A DNA stretch of 55,144 nt. Origin: Galbitalea sp036271795 (GTDB lineage Bacteria; Actinomycetota; Actinomycetes; Actinomycetales; Microbacteriaceae). The position numbers were made by a program, and so were the translations under genes. The notes under the pieces are model-generated. The model was given only the letters and a program-made list of their open reading frames with translations. It ran no database searches and had not been told where the DNA came from. Location of the stretch: positions 1 through 55,144 of the forward strand of contig DATAZY010000104.1 of assembly GCA_036271795.1 (NCBI GenBank), in the 5' to 3' direction. Positions 1 to 8,407 of the stretch are shown here, in pieces (the stretch's first letter is position 1; every line of letters starts with the position of its first letter).

Positions 1-492
1 GAGGAGTTCGCGGGCCTGGAGTCCGCCGTCCTCTCGGGCACGGGAATGGCGGGATGGCACGGAGGCATCGCGGATTCTTATCGAAACAACGCCGACTACC
101 TGCACATGATCGGAGGCCAATTCGCCCATCATGCGGGGAAGGATCCGAAGGATCGCACGGGGGAGCAGTCGGACAACTACATCCCGTACACGGTGCACAT
201 GACGACGCTCGGCAGAACTCACCCGATCACGACGGGAATGGATGACTTCGACTTGGTGACGGAGCAGTACTGGGTTCTCAGCGATGAGTACAACGATGTG
301 CTCGCGACCACTACGCAGACCGTGCGGCCGTGGGACGCGTGGAACCGCCCCGTGACCGCCCCAGCGATCTGGACGCGCACCTGGGGCAAGGGACGGATCT
401 TCGTGTCGGCGCCCGGCCATCGCCTGGAGATCGTGGATAACCCGAGCGTCCGCACGATCATTGAACGGGGCATGATGTGGGCGGCGCGCTGA
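1..492 (+). CDS. ThuA-like domain protein, 3' part
   Basis: The reading frame is open from the first base of the window, so this is the C-terminal part of a longer gene; the first internal ATG (46) is not taken as the start. The fragment has the pattern of ThuA/trehalose-utilisation-type domains: a G-W-H-G-G-I-x-D-S-Y segment, a Y-x-V-H-M strand, an H-P-I-T-x-G-M-D-D-F segment, and a C-terminal G-K-G-R-I-F...P-G-H strand ending near the stop. ThuA-like proteins have a class I glutamine-amidotransferase-like fold and usually sit in sugar utilisation loci, which fits the ROK regulator immediately downstream. The substrate cannot be read from the sequence. Confidence 0.75.
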   Translation, partial: EEFAGLESAVLSGTGMAGWHGGIADSYRNNADYLHMIGGQFAHHAGKDPKDRTGEQSDNYIPYTVHMTTLGRTHPITTGMDDFDLVTEQYWVLSDEYNDVLATTTQTVRPWDAWNRPVTAPAIWTRTWGKGRIFVSAPGHRLEIVDNPSVRTIIERGMMWAAR

Positions 493-565
493 GGTTCGCG
501 GCCTGCTCTGCAGGAGATCACCGAATCGCGGGCGTTGTCCGATTCTCCGGTAGCGTTTCTGCAAC

Positions 566-1756
566 ATGAGCCTTCCCACATTCGCGGACGGTCGCGGCAA
601 CAGCGACGTCAGGAGACACAACCTGTCCCTGATCCTGCGCCTCGTCCATCAGTCGAGGGGCGTACCGCGATCGCAATTGACACGGAGCACGGGCCTCAAC
701 CGCTCAACCGTCGCCGCCCTCGTGGGTGAGCTGGTCGAGCGAGAACTCCTCGTCGAAGCCGTACCGGATGCCAGCAACCAGGTCGGTCGACCGAGCCCTC
801 TCGCGCTGCCTGGACCTCGGGCAATCGCGTTCGCAGTGAATCCGGAGATCGATGCCATCACGGTGGGCGTCGTCGGGCTCGGCGCTGTCGTTCTGCGTCG
901 AGTTCGTCGCCCGCTCGACGAGAGCCCGACGGTGGCGGATGCCGTTGCCGTGACGGCAGAGCTCGTCGCAGAGCTTCGCGACGAATTCGACACGGGCCAC
1001 ACCATCCTGGGGATCGGCGCGGCGGTGCCCGGGCTCGTGAGGGCGCGGGACGGGATGGTTAGGCTGGCCCCCCATCTGCACTGGGTCGATGAGCCATTCG
1101 CGGCCGAGCTCGAGGCAGCAACCGGCCTGCCGGTCTTCGCGGCCAACGATGCGAATCTCGGAACGCGCGCGGAGAGCATCTTCGGCGCGGGTCGCGGAGT
1201 CGCCGACCTTGTCTACCTCAACGGAGGTGCCAGCGGCATCGGTGGCGGGATCATTTCGGCCGGGAGAGTGCTCACCGGCGTCGAGGGTTACGCGGGTGAG
1301 TTCGGCCACACCGTGGTGGCGACCGGGGGCGACCTCTGCCACTGCGGTGCAGTCGGATGCCTGGAAACCGAGGTACGTCGCGATCGTCTCGTCGCGCTCA
1401 CTGGCCTGGCGGACGTCGACAGCGACGAGCTCGAAGCTGCCCTACTGTCACGGGCGACGGAGGACATCCATGCCGAAGCTCTGCGACAGCTCGGATTTCT
1501 CGCGATCGCGCTTCGAAATGCCATCAACATCCTGAACCCCAGCACCATCGTGCTCGGTGGGTTTCTCGGTTCGCTGTACGCAGTGGCGCCGGATCATCTC
1601 GATGCGCTGCTCGCGAGTCAGCCACTCACCGCCTCAAGTGAACTGGTGTCCGTGGTTCGGTCTGAGCTTGGCGCTAACCGTCTCATGATCGGCGCCGCCG
1701 AGCTCGCCTTCGAATCGGTGCTCGACGATCCTTCGTCCTTCCTGACGGGCGGCTGA
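566..1756 (+). CDS. ROK-family transcriptional regulator (NagC/XylR type)
   Basis: The 396-residue protein has an N-terminal winged helix-turn-helix (about residues 15-65, including S-Q-L-T-R-S-T-G-L-N-R-S-T-V) followed by a ROK sugar-kinase-like domain. The ROK zinc motif C-H-C-G-A-V-G-C-L-E is visible near residues 259-268, after G-Y-A-G-E-F-G-H. Such proteins repress sugar uptake or catabolic genes and are released by a sugar ligand. Length is normal. It lies 73 bp downstream of the ThuA-like gene on the same strand, suggesting control of a sugar locus mostly to the left of this window. The effector is unknown. Confidence 0.9.
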   Translation: MSLPTFADGRGNSDVRRHNLSLILRLVHQSRGVPRSQLTRSTGLNRSTVAALVGELVERELLVEAVPDASNQVGRPSPLALPGPRAIAFAVNPEIDAITVGVVGLGAVVLRRVRRPLDESPTVADAVAVTAELVAELRDEFDTGHTILGIGAAVPGLVRARDGMVRLAPHLHWVDEPFAAELEAATGLPVFAANDANLGTRAESIFGAGRGVADLVYLNGGASGIGGGIISAGRVLTGVEGYAGEFGHTVVATGGDLCHCGAVGCLETEVRRDRLVALTGLADVDSDELEAALLSRATEDIHAEALRQLGFLAIALRNAINILNPSTIVLGGFLGSLYAVAPDHLDALLASQPLTASSELVSVVRSELGANRLMIGAAELAFESVLDDPSSFLTGG

Positions 1757-1773
1757 CCGTTCCCCATCGCCGT

Positions 1774-2673
1774 TCAATACCGCGCCGCTAACCAAGTCAG
1801 GTGATCCTTGAGTTTCGCCTCGGCATTGAACGTGAGCGCAAAGTCTCGCGCAATCCCTTCCACGCTCCACGGCGGCCTTCGTACCGGCCGACCGGTGTCC
1901 TCAATGACGATCTCGCTGTTCGAGCCGGTGAGTTCGATGGCCCAGCGCGCTATCTGTTCCCAGGTGTAGAACTCGGGTGAGAGCGACGTGTAATACCTCC
2001 TGTTCGACTGGGACGTGAGCGCCGCGGAGTAAACGCGCGCCAGATCGCCGGCCCAAATGAATTGCAGGCCCGCGTTCTTTACGACCTCTATCGGCTCGCC
2101 GAGCTTTGCCGCTCGGGCGATTCGAGGCAAATCGGGCATGCCTTGGGTCGGTGCACCTGTAACGACGGGGTTGCCGAAGGTATAGCCCGGTCGCACGACG
2201 GCGACGGTGGTCGAGCGTCCCACCGCCATCCCGACGAGATAGGTCTCGGCCGCGGACTTGGTGGCACCATAGATATTGATGGGTCGTTGGGCGGAGTCAT
2301 CTGTGAACTGGTCCTCGGCTCGGTCGTCGAACACCGCGATCGACGACGTGTAGATCAACCGATCGACACCAGCGGCGAACGCGTCCTCGAACAACTGGAC
2401 GGCGGGGAGGGTGTCCTCACGGACAGCTTCGGACGCACTGTTCGACTTTGCCCGGGCGATATGGATGCACGCGTCGGCATCCGCGACGATCTCGCGCACG
2501 GCGGACCGATCTGTAATCGAACCCCGGACGAACCGGATGCCGGGCCGGTTCACGAACCCACTCACCTTTTCGGGATCGCGCGCCAGCACTACCACATCGT
2601 GCCCGTCGGCCCGGAGTTGCTCTACGACGTATGAGCCGATGAATCCGGTGCCACCGGTGAGTGCGACTCTCAC
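1774..2673 (-). CDS. NAD-dependent epimerase/dehydratase family protein (extended SDR)
   Basis: The 299-residue protein begins with the Rossmann motif G-G-T-G-F-I-G at residues 7-13 and has the catalytic Y-G-A-T-K (Y-x-x-x-K) after a T-S-S-I-A-V strand, as in extended short-chain dehydrogenases that act on nucleotide sugars or similar substrates. The start is a GTG overlapping the stop of the upstream UPF0303 gene by 4 bp, so the two are translationally coupled. It is convergent with the ROK gene, with 17 bp between the stops. The substrate is not predictable. Confidence 0.85.
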   Translation of the reverse strand: MRVALTGGTGFIGSYVVEQLRADGHDVVVLARDPEKVSGFVNRPGIRFVRGSITDRSAVREIVADADACIHIARAKSNSASEAVREDTLPAVQLFEDAFAAGVDRLIYTSSIAVFDDRAEDQFTDDSAQRPINIYGATKSAAETYLVGMAVGRSTTVAVVRPGYTFGNPVVTGAPTQGMPDLPRIARAAKLGEPIEVVKNAGLQFIWAGDLARVYSAALTSQSNRRYYTSLSPEFYTWEQIARWAIELTGSNSEIVIEDTGRPVRRPPWSVEGIARDFALTFNAEAKLKDHLTWLAARY

Positions 2674-3149
2674 GAGCGCTGCTGATCGCCCAGGGCAGTG
2701 AGGGATTCCACGGCGAGCGCGTGCTCGCCCTGCTCATGCCAGCCCGATACGGCGACCGCGCCGACGAGCATCCCGCTCGCCCGAACGGGGAAGCCGCCGC
2801 CTGCTGCAGCGTAGTGCACGGGGTCCAGCCGGGATTCTGTCCTGAAGTCGCGTCCCTGCTGCACGAAGAGGTGATGGACGTAGAAGGAAGAGTGCGCGAA
2901 CATCTCGACGACCGCGATCTTCCGGTCGAGCCAGAGGTCGTTGTCGTGACTTGTGCCCTCTAGGGCGGCCGAGAATACCCGCTGCCGACCAAGCGTCACG
3001 GAGACGGCGATCGGAAGTGACTCCCGTCGCCCGCGCTCGATGAGCCATGACCCCAGGTGCCACGCCTCCTCGTAGCCGAAACGATCCAGCTGCGCTCTCT
3101 CTTCATCGAGGAGAAACGCAGCGAGTCGGTTAGGTAGATTTGTTGTCAT
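2670..3149 (-). CDS. UPF0303 / heme-degrading-domain (HbpS-like) protein
   Basis: The 159-residue protein resembles the UPF0303 family (COG4702, DUF336/HbpS fold). Recognisable segments are A-W-x-L-G-S-W-L-I-E-R-G near residue 28, a D-N-D-L-W-L-D-R-K near residue 68, and the glycine-rich A-A-G-G-G-F-P-V-R ending G-A-V-A-V-S-G. Family members are small cytosolic proteins of uncertain role. Start at ATG 3149 is preferred by family length; another in-frame ATG lies at 3158 and neither has a clear ribosome site. The same frame stays open antisense through the neighbouring dehydrogenase gene, which is a high-GC shadow. Likely co-transcribed with the epimerase gene. Confidence 0.8.
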   Translation of the reverse strand: MTTNLPNRLAAFLLDEERAQLDRFGYEEAWHLGSWLIERGRRESLPIAVSVTLGRQRVFSAALEGTSHDNDLWLDRKIAVVEMFAHSSFYVHHLFVQQGRDFRTESRLDPVHYAAAGGGFPVRASGMLVGAVAVSGWHEQGEHALAVESLTALGDQQRS

Positions 3150-3203
3150 GGAGAACATTTTCGTCGATGATGCGCGCGACCGCCACTCGACTAACTTTGA
3201 GCC

Positions 3204-4475
3204 ATGAGAATCCTGTTGGTTGGCGCTGGGGGCGTCGGCGATGCCATTGCGAAGATTGCGGCTCGTCGAGACTTCTTTGAAGTGATGGTCGTAAGCGATT
3301 ACGACGTTTCGCGTGCGGAGAAGACGATCGCCTGGATCGAGGCGAAGCATGGTCCGCAGAATGGAAGATTCCTGTCGGCAAACATCGACGCATCCGATCC
3401 CGACAACGTCGCCGCAGTTGCGAAGGAGCACGGCGCGACCCACGTGATGAACGCGGTGGAGCCGAAGTTCGTGCCAACGATTTTCGCCGGTGCCCTTGCC
3501 GCGGGCGCCGACTATCTGGACATGGCGATGAGCCTGTCCGAGCCGAACCCGACCAATCCACACACCGAGACCGGCGTCAAGCTCGGCGATGACCAGTTCG
3601 CCCAAGCTCCGGACTGGGAGAAGGCCGGTCGTCTCGCTCTTGTCGGCATGGGTGTCGAGCCGGGGCTGTCGGATGTCTTCGCGCGCTACGCGGCCGATCA
3701 CCTGTTCGGCGACATTGACGAGCTGGGCACCCGGGATGGTGCCAACCTGGTCGTGCGCGACGACGCGGGCAACGAGATCTTCGCGCCATCCTTCAGCATC
3801 TGGACCACGATCGAGGAATGCCTGAACCCGCCCGTGATCTGGGAAAAGGATCGCGGCTGGTACACGACCGCGCCATTCAGTGAGCCCGAGGTGTTCGAGT
3901 TCCCGGAGGGCATCGGACCGGTCGAGTGCGTCAACGTGGAGCACGAAGAGGTACTGCTGATGCCGCGCTGGGTGGATGCCAAGCGGGTGACATTCAAATA
4001 CGGGCTCGGCGACGAATTCATCGGGATTCTGAAGACGCTCAACCAGCTCGGGCTCGACAAGACAACGCCGATCCGTGTGCGTTCGGCAAATGGTCCGGTC
4101 ATGGTCGCACCGCGGGACGTCGTAGCGGCCGGACTCCCGGACCCGGCAACCCTTGGCCCGCGGATGACCGGCAAGACCTGTGCGGGACTCTGGGTCACGG
4201 GAACAGGCGTCGACGGTAAGCCGCGCGAGGTCTACCTCTACCACGTGAGCGACAACGAGTGGACGATGGCGGAGTACGAGAGCCAGTGCGTCGTCTGGCA
4301 GACCGCACTGAACCCGGTGGTCGGTCTCGAGCTGCTGTCCAGGGGCGTCTGGTCCGGCGCCGGAGTTCTCGGGCCGGAGGCGTTCGACGCGAAGCCGTTC
4401 CTCGACCTGATGGCCCTGCCTGTTGCGGACGGCGGCTTCGGCCAGTCCTGGGGCATGGAAGACCGTCTCGCGTGA
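3204..4475 (+). CDS. Saccharopine dehydrogenase family protein (LYS9-like)
   Basis: The 423-residue protein starts with a Rossmann fingerprint G-A-G-G-V-G-D-A-I at residues 7-15 and shows the saccharopine-dehydrogenase-like middle section (G-V-E-P-G-L-S-D-V-F-A-R-Y) and C-terminal region. Family members are NAD(P)-dependent and act on saccharopine or related amino-acid conjugates, for example in lysine breakdown or polyamine metabolism. The specific reaction cannot be fixed here. The stop overlaps the GTG start of the next oxidoreductase gene, so the pair form an operon. Confidence 0.88.
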   Translation: MRILLVGAGGVGDAIAKIAARRDFFEVMVVSDYDVSRAEKTIAWIEAKHGPQNGRFLSANIDASDPDNVAAVAKEHGATHVMNAVEPKFVPTIFAGALAAGADYLDMAMSLSEPNPTNPHTETGVKLGDDQFAQAPDWEKAGRLALVGMGVEPGLSDVFARYAADHLFGDIDELGTRDGANLVVRDDAGNEIFAPSFSIWTTIEECLNPPVIWEKDRGWYTTAPFSEPEVFEFPEGIGPVECVNVEHEEVLLMPRWVDAKRVTFKYGLGDEFIGILKTLNQLGLDKTTPIRVRSANGPVMVAPRDVVAAGLPDPATLGPRMTGKTCAGLWVTGTGVDGKPREVYLYHVSDNEWTMAEYESQCVVWQTALNPVVGLELLSRGVWSGAGVLGPEAFDAKPFLDLMALPVADGGFGQSWGMEDRLA

Positions 4476-5470
4476 GCGCATCATCGAAGATTCGTATCGG
4501 GATCCTGGGCGCGGCGGGAATCGCGCCGGAGGCTGTCATCGATCCGGCCGCGTCGAACGCCGAGGTCGAGATCGTGGCTGTTGCCGCGCGAGACCGTGGG
4601 CGGGCGGCCGAGTACGCGGCGAAGTACGACATCCCAAATGTGCACGACAGCTACGAGTCACTGCTCGCCGACTCTGACGTCGACGTCGTCTACAACCCAA
4701 CTCCGAATGGACTCCACGGAGTGTGGACGGTTGCGGCCGTGGCTGCGGGCAAACACGTTCTCTGCGAGAAGCCGTTCACCGCGAACGCGGCTGAGGCGCG
4801 TTCCGTCGCCGCTGCGATCTTGTCGAGCGACCGGGTCGTGATGGAGGCCTTTCACTACCGGTACCACCCGCTGACTCTTCGAACGATCGAGATTGTGCGA
4901 TCCGGTGAGTTGGGCAAGCTGGTGTCGGTCGAGGCCGGATTTGGCGGGATGGGACGTCCGCGCGACGACATCCGCTGGAGCCTGCCGCTCGCCGGTGGCG
5001 CGCTCATGGATGTCGGCTGCTATCCGGTGCACCTGTTGCGTAGTGTCGTGGGCAGCGAGCCAACCGTGACTCGCGCGAGCGCCGACCAGGCGGACCCGGG
5101 GGTGGATGCGGACATGCGGATCGAGCTGCAGTTCGCCGACGGGGTGACGGGTCTCGTTCGGACCTCCATGCAATCACCGGAGCCATACATTTATGCGAGA
5201 TATGTCGGCGAGGATGGCGTGCTCGAGGTCGAGAATCCGTTCATCCCGCAGCGGGGAAACAAGCTGACGATCACCTCGGGCGGCAGGTCTCGCACCGAGT
5301 CGACGACGACCGAGCCGAGCTACAACTTCCAGCTACGTGCGCTCGCCGATGCCCTGTTGCGCGATGCGCCGGTAGTTACGAGCGTCGGCGACGCGATCGG
5401 GAATATGGATGTCATCGACGCCGCGTACGTCGCAGCCGGGCTCGAGCCGCGTCAACCAACGACGCCTTGA
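4472..5470 (+). CDS. Gfo/Idh/MocA family oxidoreductase
   Basis: Starting at GTG 4472, which overlaps the previous stop (GTGA), the 332-residue protein has an N-terminal NAD(P)-binding domain (I-G-I-L-G-A-A-G-I-A) and the diagnostic H-V-L-C-E-K-P-F motif with the catalytic lysine of the Gfo/Idh/MocA superfamily. The substrate-binding half follows with M-E-A-F-H-Y-R-Y-H-P and G-G-A-L-M-D-V-G-C-Y-P-V-H. Such enzymes oxidise or reduce sugars, inositols or sugar derivatives. The open frame extends further upstream (from 4259) inside the saccharopine-dehydrogenase gene, but homology begins only at the GTG. Confidence 0.9.
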   Translation: MSASSKIRIGILGAAGIAPEAVIDPAASNAEVEIVAVAARDRGRAAEYAAKYDIPNVHDSYESLLADSDVDVVYNPTPNGLHGVWTVAAVAAGKHVLCEKPFTANAAEARSVAAAILSSDRVVMEAFHYRYHPLTLRTIEIVRSGELGKLVSVEAGFGGMGRPRDDIRWSLPLAGGALMDVGCYPVHLLRSVVGSEPTVTRASADQADPGVDADMRIELQFADGVTGLVRTSMQSPEPYIYARYVGEDGVLEVENPFIPQRGNKLTITSGGRSRTESTTTEPSYNFQLRALADALLRDAPVVTSVGDAIGNMDVIDAAYVAAGLEPRQPTTP

Positions 5471-5479
5471 CCAGCGATC

Positions 5480-5791
5480 ATGGGCTTCGAAATTCTGCAC
5501 ATCGGGGATTGCCCCAACTGGGAGCAAGCCGGCGAACTTCTGCGGGAGGCGTTGACCTCGACCGGGCATGTCAATGAGTCCATTGGCTTCCGGTTGCTGC
5601 AAACGTCTGATGACGCGGTCGGCACGGTTTTCGCGGGTTCGCCGACGATCACACTGGACGGGGTCGACCTGTTCCCAACGCGAGGTGCGACGAGCGAGCT
5701 GGCCTGTCGCGTATACCTAACGCCGTCCGGACTTGCGGGCGTGCCTACTGTCGACCAATTGATTGAAGGGATCCGGGCGAATGAGCGCTGA
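5480..5791 (+). CDS. Thioredoxin-fold protein with a C-P-N-W motif
   Basis: The 103-residue protein has the strand-loop pattern of small thioredoxin-like proteins often annotated as thioredoxin family or alkylmercury-lyase-related: I-L-H-I-G-D-C-P-N-W near residues 5-14, G-S-P-T-I-T-L-D-G-V-D-L-F near residue 54, and C-R-V-Y-L-T near residue 76. The first site has one cysteine rather than a C-x-x-C pair, so a classical dithiol oxidoreductase activity is doubtful. The stop overlaps the next small gene. No other mercury-resistance gene is nearby. Confidence 0.7.
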   Translation: MGFEILHIGDCPNWEQAGELLREALTSTGHVNESIGFRLLQTSDDAVGTVFAGSPTITLDGVDLFPTRGATSELACRVYLTPSGLAGVPTVDQLIEGIRANER

Positions 5792-5933
5792 GGGTCAGTT
5801 CCACTGTTCGTGCTGCGGTCGGGATCTGCCCCGGGCGAAGCTGCACTCACTGAACGACGGCGCGGCCTACATCTGCCGGCGTTGCGGGCGATGGGTCGCG
5901 TTCTTTTGGCGCGGCGACCGCGCGGTTCATTAG
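5781..5933 (+). CDS. Small zinc-ribbon-like protein, 50 residues
   Basis: Reading from ATG 5781 gives a 50-residue protein with two cysteine knuckles, C-S-C-C at residues 9-12 and C-R-R-C at residues 32-35, separated by about 20 residues, the spacing of a small zinc ribbon. It ends with an aromatic tail (W-V-A-F-F-W). The start lies 11 bp inside the end of the thioredoxin-fold gene in another frame, so the two are translationally coupled and may work together. No family was recognised. Confidence 0.6.
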   Translation: MSAEGQFHCSCCGRDLPRAKLHSLNDGAAYICRRCGRWVAFFWRGDRAVH

Positions 5934-5941
5934 CTTTTATG

Positions 5942-5959
5942 CACCACGTCCCGGTGGTG
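5942..5959. terminator. Possible bidirectional terminator hairpin
   Basis: CACCAC (5942-5947) and GTGGTG (5954-5959) form a 6-bp GC-rich stem with a 6-nt loop between the convergent zinc-ribbon gene and the histidine kinase gene. There is no strong T-run, which is common for actinobacterial terminators but lowers confidence. Confidence 0.35.
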
Positions 5960-5975
5960 TGAGGTAGCGACGATA

Positions 5976-7139
5976 TCACTTGGATGGGATCGCGATAGTG
6001 ACCGACAGTCCGCCGTCAACGCGCGGCTGGGCGGTGGCGGTGCCCCCATGGATCGCGGATATCGACGCGACGATAGCCAGACCGAGCCCGAAGCCGTGAT
6101 GGGACGTTCGGTCATTGAGTCGCTGGAATGGCTGGAAGATACGGTCCACATCCTCGGCATCGATGAACGGGCCCGTGTTGGCCACATTCAGTTGGCTGCT
6201 GCCCTCATGGGTGCCGGTACTGATCCAGATCTCGCCGCCGGGAATGTTGTAGCGGATCGCGTTGTCGACGAGGTTCGCCACGAGGTGTTCGATCAGCACC
6301 GGATCGCCTGACACGACAGCGGGTTCGAGCGCGACGTGGAGCTGTCGGTCGCCGAGGTCGGTGGCGTCGAGAACGTCTTCGGCGACTGTGGCGAGGTCGA
6401 CCACCTCGCGCACGGTGAGGCCGCGATCGTTGCGCGCCAGGATGAGCAGGGCGCCAATGAGATGCTCCGCGTGGTCGACCGCAGCCCGGATGTCCACAGC
6501 CATGTCGCGCAGGTCATCGGATGTGCTGGCCGGGTCCGCCACGACGACATCGACGGTTGTGCGCATTACCGCGAGCGGTGTGCGCAATTCGTGCGACGCG
6601 TTAGCGATGAATTGTCTCTGGCTCTCGAACGCTGCCTGAAGTCGGTCGAGCATCTCGTTGAAGGTCTCGCCCAGTTCGCGAAGCTCGTCGCGCGGACCTC
6701 GGAGCGCGACCCGCGCGGACAGGTTGTCTTCCGACGCTGCGTGGGCGGCTGCGGTGAGTTGATGAACTGGGCGAAGTACTCGCCCGGCGACGATCCAACC
6801 GAGGATCGCGGCAAGAGCGATCACCACTATGAGCGTGATCACCGAGTATTGCAACAGATGGGACAGCGTGAGGTCGTGCTGACTTTGGGCGCCCTGATTC
6901 TTGAAGTATGCGGCGCACTTTGCGAGTACGCCCGGGTCGGGCCTAGCGAGCAATGCCTCGGTCTTGCATTGTGCCGCGAACGTCGACGCGCTGCCGGGCG
7001 TGGACTGGCCTCCCGTCACGGCCAATTGAGCGACCAGGCTGTAACTGACCGCGACGATGATTAGGCCGCAGGCGGCTGACAGCGCCGTGTAGAGAAGGGT
7101 GAGCCGCGCCCGCACTGTCAGCCGCAGGCGACGCGTCAT
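5976..7139 (-). CDS. Two-component sensor histidine kinase (OmpR-type partner)
   Basis: The 387-residue protein has a transmembrane helix near residues 13-38, a short extracytoplasmic region with two cysteines (near 58 and 75), a second helix near 97-118, a HAMP-like linker, and an H-box N-A-S-H-E-L-R-T-P-L with His183. The ATPase domain carries an N-box (N-L-V-D-N-A-I-R-Y-N) and a G-F-G-L-G-L-A-I-V box. Its start overlaps the response regulator stop by 4 bp. The location next to lipoprotein and ABC exporter genes suggests sensing of an envelope or drug signal. Confidence 0.93.
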   Translation of the reverse strand: MTRRLRLTVRARLTLLYTALSAACGLIIVAVSYSLVAQLAVTGGQSTPGSASTFAAQCKTEALLARPDPGVLAKCAAYFKNQGAQSQHDLTLSHLLQYSVITLIVVIALAAILGWIVAGRVLRPVHQLTAAAHAASEDNLSARVALRGPRDELRELGETFNEMLDRLQAAFESQRQFIANASHELRTPLAVMRTTVDVVVADPASTSDDLRDMAVDIRAAVDHAEHLIGALLILARNDRGLTVREVVDLATVAEDVLDATDLGDRQLHVALEPAVVSGDPVLIEHLVANLVDNAIRYNIPGGEIWISTGTHEGSSQLNVANTGPFIDAEDVDRIFQPFQRLNDRTSHHGFGLGLAIVASISAIHGGTATAQPRVDGGLSVTIAIPSK

Positions 7140-7780
7140 ATCCTGTACCCCTTGCCGACCACCGTCTCGATGAGCGGCGGGTCACCGAGCTTGCGTCGGA
7201 GGCGGGCCATCGTCACCGAAATGATGTTGCTGAACGGGTCCGCGTTGGCATCCCACACGTGTTCAAGGAATTCCTCCGCGCTGACCACGGCTCCGTCGGC
7301 CGCCAACATGAGTTCGAGGATGCCGAACTCTTTGCGAGTCAGAGACAGCGGCCGCGAACTGCGCAGCGCGCGATGCCTGGCCCGGTCGACCGTGAGGTCC
7401 CCACGGTGCAGGATCGGCGGTGAGGACGGTGCGCGGCGAGATAGGGCTCGCACTCGCGCGACCAGTTCGGCGAACTCGAATGGCTTACCGAGGTAGTCAT
7501 CCGCGCCGAGCTCTAGTCCGTCAACACGGTCGTCGACGTCGGCGGCAGCGGTGAGCATCAGGATTCTCGGGCCCGTTCCCGCCAGCGAGCGGCACACGCG
7601 ATCGCCATGCACGACGGGGAGGTCCCGGTCGAGCACGATAACGTCGTAGTCCGTCTGCGCGGCGGTGTCGAGCGCGGCCGCCCCGTCATAAACCGTGTCC
7701 ACGGCCATTCCGGCCTGACGCAGCCCTTGGGTGATCCGATCGGCCAACGTCGCATGGTCCTCGACCACCAGCACGCGCAT
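7136..7780 (-). CDS. OmpR/PhoB-type response regulator
   Basis: From ATG 7780, preceded closely by a GGGGGG ribosome-binding stretch, the protein has 214 residues. The receiver domain has the acidic pair at E7-D8, the phospho-acceptor D51 (V-L-D-R-D-L-P) and K99 (L-G-K-P-F). The C-terminal winged helix reads S-L-T-R-K-E-F-G-I-L-E-L and ends V-G-K-G-Y-R-I. An extended start at 7810 would cut into the divergent promoter and is rejected. It is divergent from the lipoprotein array with 87 bp between the genes, so it is the natural candidate to bind the conserved sites at 7804-7842 and 9617-9655. Confidence 0.93.
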   Translation of the reverse strand: MRVLVVEDHATLADRITQGLRQAGMAVDTVYDGAAALDTAAQTDYDVIVLDRDLPVVHGDRVCRSLAGTGPRILMLTAAADVDDRVDGLELGADDYLGKPFEFAELVARVRALSRRAPSSPPILHRGDLTVDRARHRALRSSRPLSLTRKEFGILELMLAADGAVVSAEEFLEHVWDANADPFSNIISVTMARLRRKLGDPPLIETVVGKGYRI

Positions 7781-7803
7781 CCCCCCAGTATGCGCGGAGC
7801 GGC

Positions 7804-7867
7804 GTGACATCCGTGCAACATGATCGGTAGCGCCAGTGTCACCTGCGACAGCGTATGAATTGGGGAC
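7804..7867 (+). promoter_or_regulatory. Conserved promoter/operator of lipoprotein gene 1
   Basis: A half-site pair GTGACA (7804-7809) and TGTCAC (7837-7842) forms an inverted repeat with a 27-bp spacer. It is followed by TATGAAT (7854-7860), which sits 14 bp before the ATG at 7868 and would give a leaderless or almost leaderless transcript. The block from 7805 to the ATG matches the block upstream of lipoprotein gene 4 with identical spacing, including TGTGCAACAT/CCGTGCAACAT and GGTAGCG. Binding by the adjacent response regulator is inferred. Confidence 0.55.
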
Positions 7868-8407
7868 ATGCAGAAGGTTTTAATAATTCGAGCGGGCAGC
7901 ATATCAATTGCCATGTTCGCTCTGGCGCTTGCGGTCGCGGGATGCGTTGCCACTCCCGCATCCTCCGGAGCCGGAGTCTCGCACACGGCGGCCGCACCGT
8001 CGACCTATACCCAGGAAGCGCTCGCCTATGCACGCTGCGAGCGTTCGCATGGCGTGACCAATTTTCCTGACCCCAATGCCGACGGCACGTTTCCGAAGGA
8101 CAAAATTCCCGCCGGAAGTGGCCCGAAGATCACGGCCGCCAACCGAACCTGCGGCCATCTGCTGCCGTCGCGAGCATCCGGTCAGGTGGTAACGGCCAAG
8201 GAGCAACAGGACTACATCAAAGCGGCGGCCTGCATGCGCTCGCACGGCGTGGCTGCCTTTCCCGACCCCGTCTTTTCGAATGGAGGAGACGTGACCTTCC
8301 CCGTCCCGGCCAGTGTCGATAGCACCTCGACCCAGTTCACGAGCGCGCGGGCGGTCTGCGCCAAGTTGATCCCGGCAGGGCTTCCGTACAGTGGAACTTC
8401 GGGATGA
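7868..8407 (+). CDS. Lipoprotein 1 with two C-x-R-S-H-G..FPDP units
   Basis: The 179-residue protein has a lipoprotein signal peptide ending A-V-A-G-C (lipobox cysteine near residue 26). It contains two units of the same design: C-E-R-S-H-G-V..F-P-D-P with a later C-G-H-L-L-P, and C-M-R-S-H-G-V..F-P-D-P with C-A-K-L-I-P. The cysteine at the start and end of each unit suggests one disulfide per unit on the outer face of the membrane. I know this pattern only as uncharacterised actinobacterial secreted proteins, often near MacAB-like transporters. The stop overlaps the start of gene 2 (ATGA). Confidence 0.75.
   Translation: MQKVLIIRAGSISIAMFALALAVAGCVATPASSGAGVSHTAAAPSTYTQEALAYARCERSHGVTNFPDPNADGTFPKDKIPAGSGPKITAANRTCGHLLPSRASGQVVTAKEQQDYIKAAACMRSHGVAAFPDPVFSNGGDVTFPVPASVDSTSTQFTSARAVCAKLIPAGLPYSGTSG

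Noticed and set aside
2670..4484. A 604-codon minus-strand open frame running through the saccharopine dehydrogenase gene
   Set aside because: Only the last 159 codons look like a real protein (UPF0303). The rest is antisense to a clear enzyme gene and has the Arg/His/Gly-rich composition of high-GC shadow frames.
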